DNA of 34,346 nucleotides, from NCBI GenBank assembly GCA_016789405.1, contig JAEUPQ010000028.1, positions 1 through 34,346 on the forward strand. The letters are read 5' to 3'. A program made the translations under genes and the position numbers. The notes under the pieces were generated by a model. That model worked only from the letters and a program-made list of their open reading frames with translations, was not told the origin of the DNA and ran no database searches. This document shows positions 30,746 to 34,346 of this stretch, piece after piece (within the stretch, counting starts at the first letter, position 1; the number at the start of each line of letters is the position of its first letter). The stretch is from Lysobacteraceae bacterium (GTDB lineage: Bacteria; Pseudomonadota; Gammaproteobacteria; Xanthomonadales; Xanthomonadaceae).

Positions 30746-32859
30746 ATCGCTTCGCCCTGCTCGCCGCCGCGCTGCTGGCGCTGGCGCAGACCGCCTGCGG
30801 CACCCTGTCCGAACGCGAACACGCCCGCGTCGTCGAAGTGGTGGACGCCGCGCGGGGCAGCGATTCCACCTGCGATCGCGCCGATGCCTGCGCGCGGCCA
30901 TCGCCGCTGCGCGAGCTGGGCGTGCGGGCCATGGGCGGCGACGCATCCGCGTCATCGAGCATCGCGCCGCAGGCGACGACCGACACGTCGCACGACGCAT
31001 CGCATGACGCATCCCGCGACGCAGCTGCATCGACCGATACGGCCGTTGCGCCGACGCCGATGCCGACCTCCGGCGCGCAGCACTACGCGCTGATCCTCGA
31101 TTACGGACAGGATGCGCTGCTTGCGCGCCTGGACCTGATCCGCGGTGCGCAGCGCAGCATCGACATCCAGACCTACATCTTCGACGAAGACGACGCGGGC
31201 CACCTCATCCTCGACGAGCTGCTGGCCGCGGCACGGCGCGGGGTCAAAGTGCGCCTGCTCGCCGACCAGCTGGCGGCGCTCAAGCGCGTGGACACGGTCG
31301 CCGCGCTGGCCGGCGCGCATCGCAACTTCGAGATGCGCGTGTACAACCCGGTGCTGGGTCGCGCGCGCTTCGGCTATCCGATGTACGCGGTCGCCACGCT
31401 GTGCTGCTTCCGTCGCCTCAACCAGCGCATGCACAACAAGCTGATGGTCGTCGACGGGCTGGTCGCGATCACCGGCGGGCGCAATTACCAGAACGATTAC
31501 TTCGATTGGGATGCGCGCTACAACTTCCGCGATCGCGACATCCTCGTCGCGGGGCCATCGCTGCCCGACATGGCCGCGCACTTCGAAGCGTTCTGGAATG
31601 CGCCGCTGAGCACGCCGCTGACCAAGCTCTCCGACGTCGGCCGACTGGTGATGACGCAAGGCGTGCCTCCGCTGACGTACCCGGAGCCCGAGCATCCGCG
31701 GCGGCTGGAGGCGATCGGCCGCGATGCCGACGACGCGGCGCTGGTGCACAGCCGCCTGGTCGATGCCGCACTGCCGGTGCGCCACCTGCGCTACATCGGC
31801 GATCTGCCGACGAAACATGGGCATGAGGAGACGCCGGATGCCACGGCCTCGTCGCGGCTGCTGCGCGACCTGATCGTCTCCGCGCAGGATCGCGTGCTGC
31901 TGCAGACCCCCTACCTCGTGATGTCAAAACCGGCGCAGCGCATGTTCCTGCAGATGCAGGCGCGGCCGAAGCCGCCGCGCGTGCAGGTGTCGACCAACAG
32001 CCTGGCCGCCACCGACGCCTTCATTCCCTATGCGTTGTCGTACAAGTACAAGCGTCGCTACCTGCGCGACTACAAGTTCGAGATCCACGAATTCAAGCCG
32101 TTCCCGCAGAGCGCTCCGATCGACGTCGAGGCCACCGGCACGGTCGACGTCGAATGGCTGGAAGACGGCACGCCTGTGGTGCATGGCGAGCCCGTGCGCA
32201 GGACCCTGGACATGTCGCCGAACGTGGGCCCGCTTGGCTCGGGTTCCTCCGGCGGTGCGGGTTCGTCCGGTGCGTCCGGCTTCGGCGGCAGCCGTTCGCC
32301 GGATCGGCCGACGCCGCTGGCCCGCGAGTATTCCGCGCTGCGCTATTCCAAGCGCGGCAGCAACGAGCAGGTGCCGCTCAAGCGCGGCGGCGTGCGTTTC
32401 GGCCTGCATGCCAAGTCGCTGGTGATCGACGAGCGTTTCGGCGTGATCGGCACGCACAACTTCGATCCGCGCGGCGACATCTACAACACCGAAGCGGTGG
32501 TGGTGATCGACGACCCGGTGTTCGCCCGCGCGCTCGCCGACAGCATCGAGCGCGACATGCGTCCGGAAAACTCCTGGATCATTGCGCCGCGCGACAAGGC
32601 GCCGGTGTTCTCGGGCCTCGAATATTCGCTGGCGAAGATCTCCGAGCACCTGCCGTTGTTCGATTTCTGGCCGGTGCGCTATGCGACCAGCTACGAATTC
32701 AAGCCCGGGCCCGACTGCCCGAAACCACTGTCGCCCCGTGACCCGAAGTTCCGCAGGTGCCACGAGCCGGTCGGCGACTTCCCCGAGGTCGACATGCTGA
32801 TCCGACCGCTGACCCGCATCTTCACCGCGTTCGGCGCGGGGCTGGCGCCGATCCTGTAG
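30742..32859 (+). CDS. Phospholipase D-family lipoprotein (cardiolipin synthase-like)
   Basis: 705 residues. A lipoprotein signal ends LAQTAC with the lipid-bearing Cys at residue 19. A Ser/Asp/His-rich linker (DTSHDASHDASRDAA) runs to about residue 110. Two HKD motifs are intact: His231-x-Lys233-x4-Asp238 in RMHNKLMVVDG, with GGRNYQNDYF after it, and His556-x-Lys558-x4-Asp563 in LHAKSLVID, with GTHNFDPRG after it. A Gly/Ser-rich low-complexity stretch is inserted between them (about residues 495-520). Two HKD motifs in one chain are the hallmark of phospholipase D and cardiolipin synthase enzymes. The lipid anchor places it in the envelope, possibly acting on phospholipids of the outer membrane. 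It is the last gene of the overlapping operon. Confidence 0.92.
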   Translation: MNRFALLAAALLALAQTACGTLSEREHARVVEVVDAARGSDSTCDRADACARPSPLRELGVRAMGGDASASSSIAPQATTDTSHDASHDASRDAAASTDTAVAPTPMPTSGAQHYALILDYGQDALLARLDLIRGAQRSIDIQTYIFDEDDAGHLILDELLAAARRGVKVRLLADQLAALKRVDTVAALAGAHRNFEMRVYNPVLGRARFGYPMYAVATLCCFRRLNQRMHNKLMVVDGLVAITGGRNYQNDYFDWDARYNFRDRDILVAGPSLPDMAAHFEAFWNAPLSTPLTKLSDVGRLVMTQGVPPLTYPEPEHPRRLEAIGRDADDAALVHSRLVDAALPVRHLRYIGDLPTKHGHEETPDATASSRLLRDLIVSAQDRVLLQTPYLVMSKPAQRMFLQMQARPKPPRVQVSTNSLAATDAFIPYALSYKYKRRYLRDYKFEIHEFKPFPQSAPIDVEATGTVDVEWLEDGTPVVHGEPVRRTLDMSPNVGPLGSGSSGGAGSSGASGFGGSRSPDRPTPLAREYSALRYSKRGSNEQVPLKRGGVRFGLHAKSLVIDERFGVIGTHNFDPRGDIYNTEAVVVIDDPVFARALADSIERDMRPENSWIIAPRDKAPVFSGLEYSLAKISEHLPLFDFWPVRYATSYEFKPGPDCPKPLSPRDPKFRRCHEPVGDFPEVDMLIRPLTRIFTAFGAGLAPIL

Positions 32860-34346
32860 CGCCGGATGCGTTGATCCGCTTGCCGGCGGACGCGCATCGC
32901 GCCGGCCAATCGATGCGTGCGATCAATGCGTTCGATCCAGCGATGGCCCGCGCGCGTTCGACCACGACTGCCGTCTGCGCGGCCGCTGGCGCGTGCCTGC
33001 AGGCCAGGTAGGCGCTCGCGAGCGCGCGTGATTTCGATTGCGCGGACACTGCGCCGGCGGCTGCGAGCGATGCATGCAGCCTGGCGATCATGGCCATGTC
33101 GTCGATGACGAGTGCACCGAGCAGGGCTTCGCCTGCGGCCATCAGCACCAGGCGATCCGTCGCGCCATGGCGTTCGCGGAGGCGGCCATGGGCGTCCTCG
33201 AGGCGACGCGCGCCACGCACGAGGTGCCCGCGCCGTTGGTCGATGGATCCTGCGGTCGACAGCAGGATCCCGTACTCGCGGGACGCTTCGAGTCCGAGTC
33301 GGGTTCCATCGCGCAAACCTGTTTCCACAATGTCCGCAGCCTCCTCCGTCCGGTCGAGCGAAGCGAGGGTCACGGCCAGGCCATTGGTCAGCGACAGCCG
33401 CATGGCGTGGTTGTCGGGATCCCGGCTCGAACTCAATGCCAGGGCATCGCGATACAACGACGCGGCCTCTTCGGGATCCGTCGCCGAGTGGGCAAGGTTC
33501 GCGAGCGCCGTCACGCGGTAGCGGACGGCATGCTGCCGATGCAGCGACTGCGCTGTTTCCGCCAGGATCCGGCGGTAGGCCTCGCGGGCGGACGCGTGGT
33601 CGCCGGTATTCGTCGCCACGATTCCGCGCCACTGCAGCAGTTCGACTTTCGCGTTGGGATCGTGCGCCTGCTTCCTGTCGTACAGCGCGAGGCCGGCTTC
33701 GATCGCGCGGGATGCCTCCGCGAACGCGCGTTGCGAGATCAGCGCCATCGCGAGCGACAGCTGGCCATTGGCGAGCACGTCCGGATCGGTATCGCGGCGA
33801 CGCTCGAGTGATGCGACCGTGTCGCGCAGGATGTCGAGGCGTTCCTTCGGCATCGACAGATGGCCGTAGGCGTCCGCAGTCGCGATCAGCAGCATCGCGC
33901 GCACGTTTCCGGGCATGCGCGCGTCGTCGGCGAGCCGGCGATGCCCGGCATCGAGCAGGTCGCGTGCGGGCATGCTGCCCGCGACGGTATCCGGCGTGGA
34001 CGGCGCTTCGAAGAGTTTCGCGAAGTAGTCGGCGAGCGCGCTGGCCTGGTCGCGCTGCCGTTCGGCTTCGATGCGTTGCCGACTCTCGCGTTCCCTCGCG
34101 GCGACGGCCCCGGCGCGTTCGGCCTCCACGCGACGCAGCGCATCGTTGATGCTGTGCAGGTGATAGCCGAGGAACGCCAGCGCCGCGAGGGCGGCCGCGA
34201 GCACGGGCCAATGGCGTCGAGCTGCGCGCTTCATGCGATAGCCGCGTTCGGTGTCGCGGGCGGACACCGGCAGGCCGTCGAGCCAGCGCTCAAGGTCCGC
34301 GGCGAAGGCGCTCGCGGCGGGATAGCGCTGCGCGGGATCTTCCGCA
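32822..34346 (-). CDS. Ser/Thr protein kinase with a TPR-like sensor half (5' partial)
   Basis: The frame is open to the right edge, and the first codons inside the window read AEDPAQRYPAASAFAADLE followed by a WLDG element. This is the characteristic end of a bacterial Hanks-type kinase C-lobe, so the kinase domain is cut off. About residues 27-60 from the edge are the juxtamembrane segment, and one transmembrane helix (WPVLAAALAALAFLGYHL) follows. A charged coiled-coil-like stretch (AERAGAVAARERESRQRIEAERQRDQA) leads to helical TPR-like repeats covering the remaining ~390 residues, which would be extracytoplasmic. The ATG at nt 34234 could be mistaken for a start. The 3' end overlaps the convergent phospholipase D gene by 38 bp. 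Confidence 0.85.
   Translation of the reverse strand, partial: AEDPAQRYPAASAFAADLERWLDGLPVSARDTERGYRMKRAARRHWPVLAAALAALAFLGYHLHSINDALRRVEAERAGAVAARERESRQRIEAERQRDQASALADYFAKLFEAPSTPDTVAGSMPARDLLDAGHRRLADDARMPGNVRAMLLIATADAYGHLSMPKERLDILRDTVASLERRRDTDPDVLANGQLSLAMALISQRAFAEASRAIEAGLALYDRKQAHDPNAKVELLQWRGIVATNTGDHASAREAYRRILAETAQSLHRQHAVRYRVTALANLAHSATDPEEAASLYRDALALSSSRDPDNHAMRLSLTNGLAVTLASLDRTEEAADIVETGLRDGTRLGLEASREYGILLSTAGSIDQRRGHLVRGARRLEDAHGRLRERHGATDRLVLMAAGEALLGALVIDDMAMIARLHASLAAAGAVSAQSKSRALASAYLACRHAPAAAQTAVVVERARAIAGSNALIARIDWPARCASAGKRINASGATGSAPAPRRTR

Overview
The window is very GC-rich, densely packed DNA whose third codon positions are almost all G or C. The gene content fits a gammaproteobacterium of the Xanthomonadaceae (Lysobacter, Luteimonas or Stenotrophomonas-like): an OmpA/DUF11 surface locus, a Ycf46-like AAA+ ATPase beside an orphan ParA, SixA, YceI, tandem class D beta-lactamase-type genes and dispersed intergenic hairpin repeats. 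The taxonomic placement is inference. I saw no rRNA, tRNA, CRISPR array, transposase or phage gene.

Region 1 (1-12716) is a cell-surface locus. The left edge cuts a large secreted protein made of ~100-residue Ig-like repeats (each with a Cys-X7-Cys clasp), three DUF11-type modules, an SdrD B-like module and two OmpA-like domains. It is followed by a ~1236-residue outer-membrane beta-barrel protein and two related secreted proteins with GEVED, prealbumin-like and DUF11 modules. A strong rho-independent terminator (9795-9821) separates the last two, so the final protein has its own transcript with a hairpin-rich leader. The natural reading is an envelope-anchored fibre or adhesin, a barrel for export or display, and extracellular partner proteins. 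I think this is the best candidate for an under-described system here.

Region 2 (12717-22030) holds mostly single genes on the plus strand: a GAF/degenerate GGDEF/EAL c-di-GMP phosphodiesterase, a gamma-glutamyltransferase, a lipoprotein of unknown function, an AEC-family transporter, a 2OG-Fe(II) dioxygenase, a single-PKD-domain secreted protein and a beta-lactamase-family serine hydrolase. A six-cysteine small secreted peptide is encoded on the minus strand between the transferase and the lipoprotein.

Region 3 (22031-22630) has no gene. It is a mosaic of strong inverted repeats of the dispersed type common in this family.

Region 4 (22631-26180) has a minus-strand group of small unknown genes (a two-helix membrane protein, a small beta-rich protein, a 25-codon ORF starting on an ATGA overlap, and a zinc-ribbon-like protein). 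Next come a minus-strand Ycf46-like AAA+ ATPase and, divergent from it, an orphan ParA ATPase.

Region 5 (26205-29610) has two translationally coupled serine beta-lactamase genes of class D type on the minus strand. A predicted winged-helix/helical-repeat protein is divergently transcribed across a 161-bp gap that carries an inverted repeat.

Region 6 (29703-34346) has a tightly overlapping operon sixA-yceI-phospholipase D lipoprotein. It runs tail-to-tail into a minus-strand Ser/Thr protein kinase with a TPR-like sensor half; its kinase domain lies beyond the right edge.
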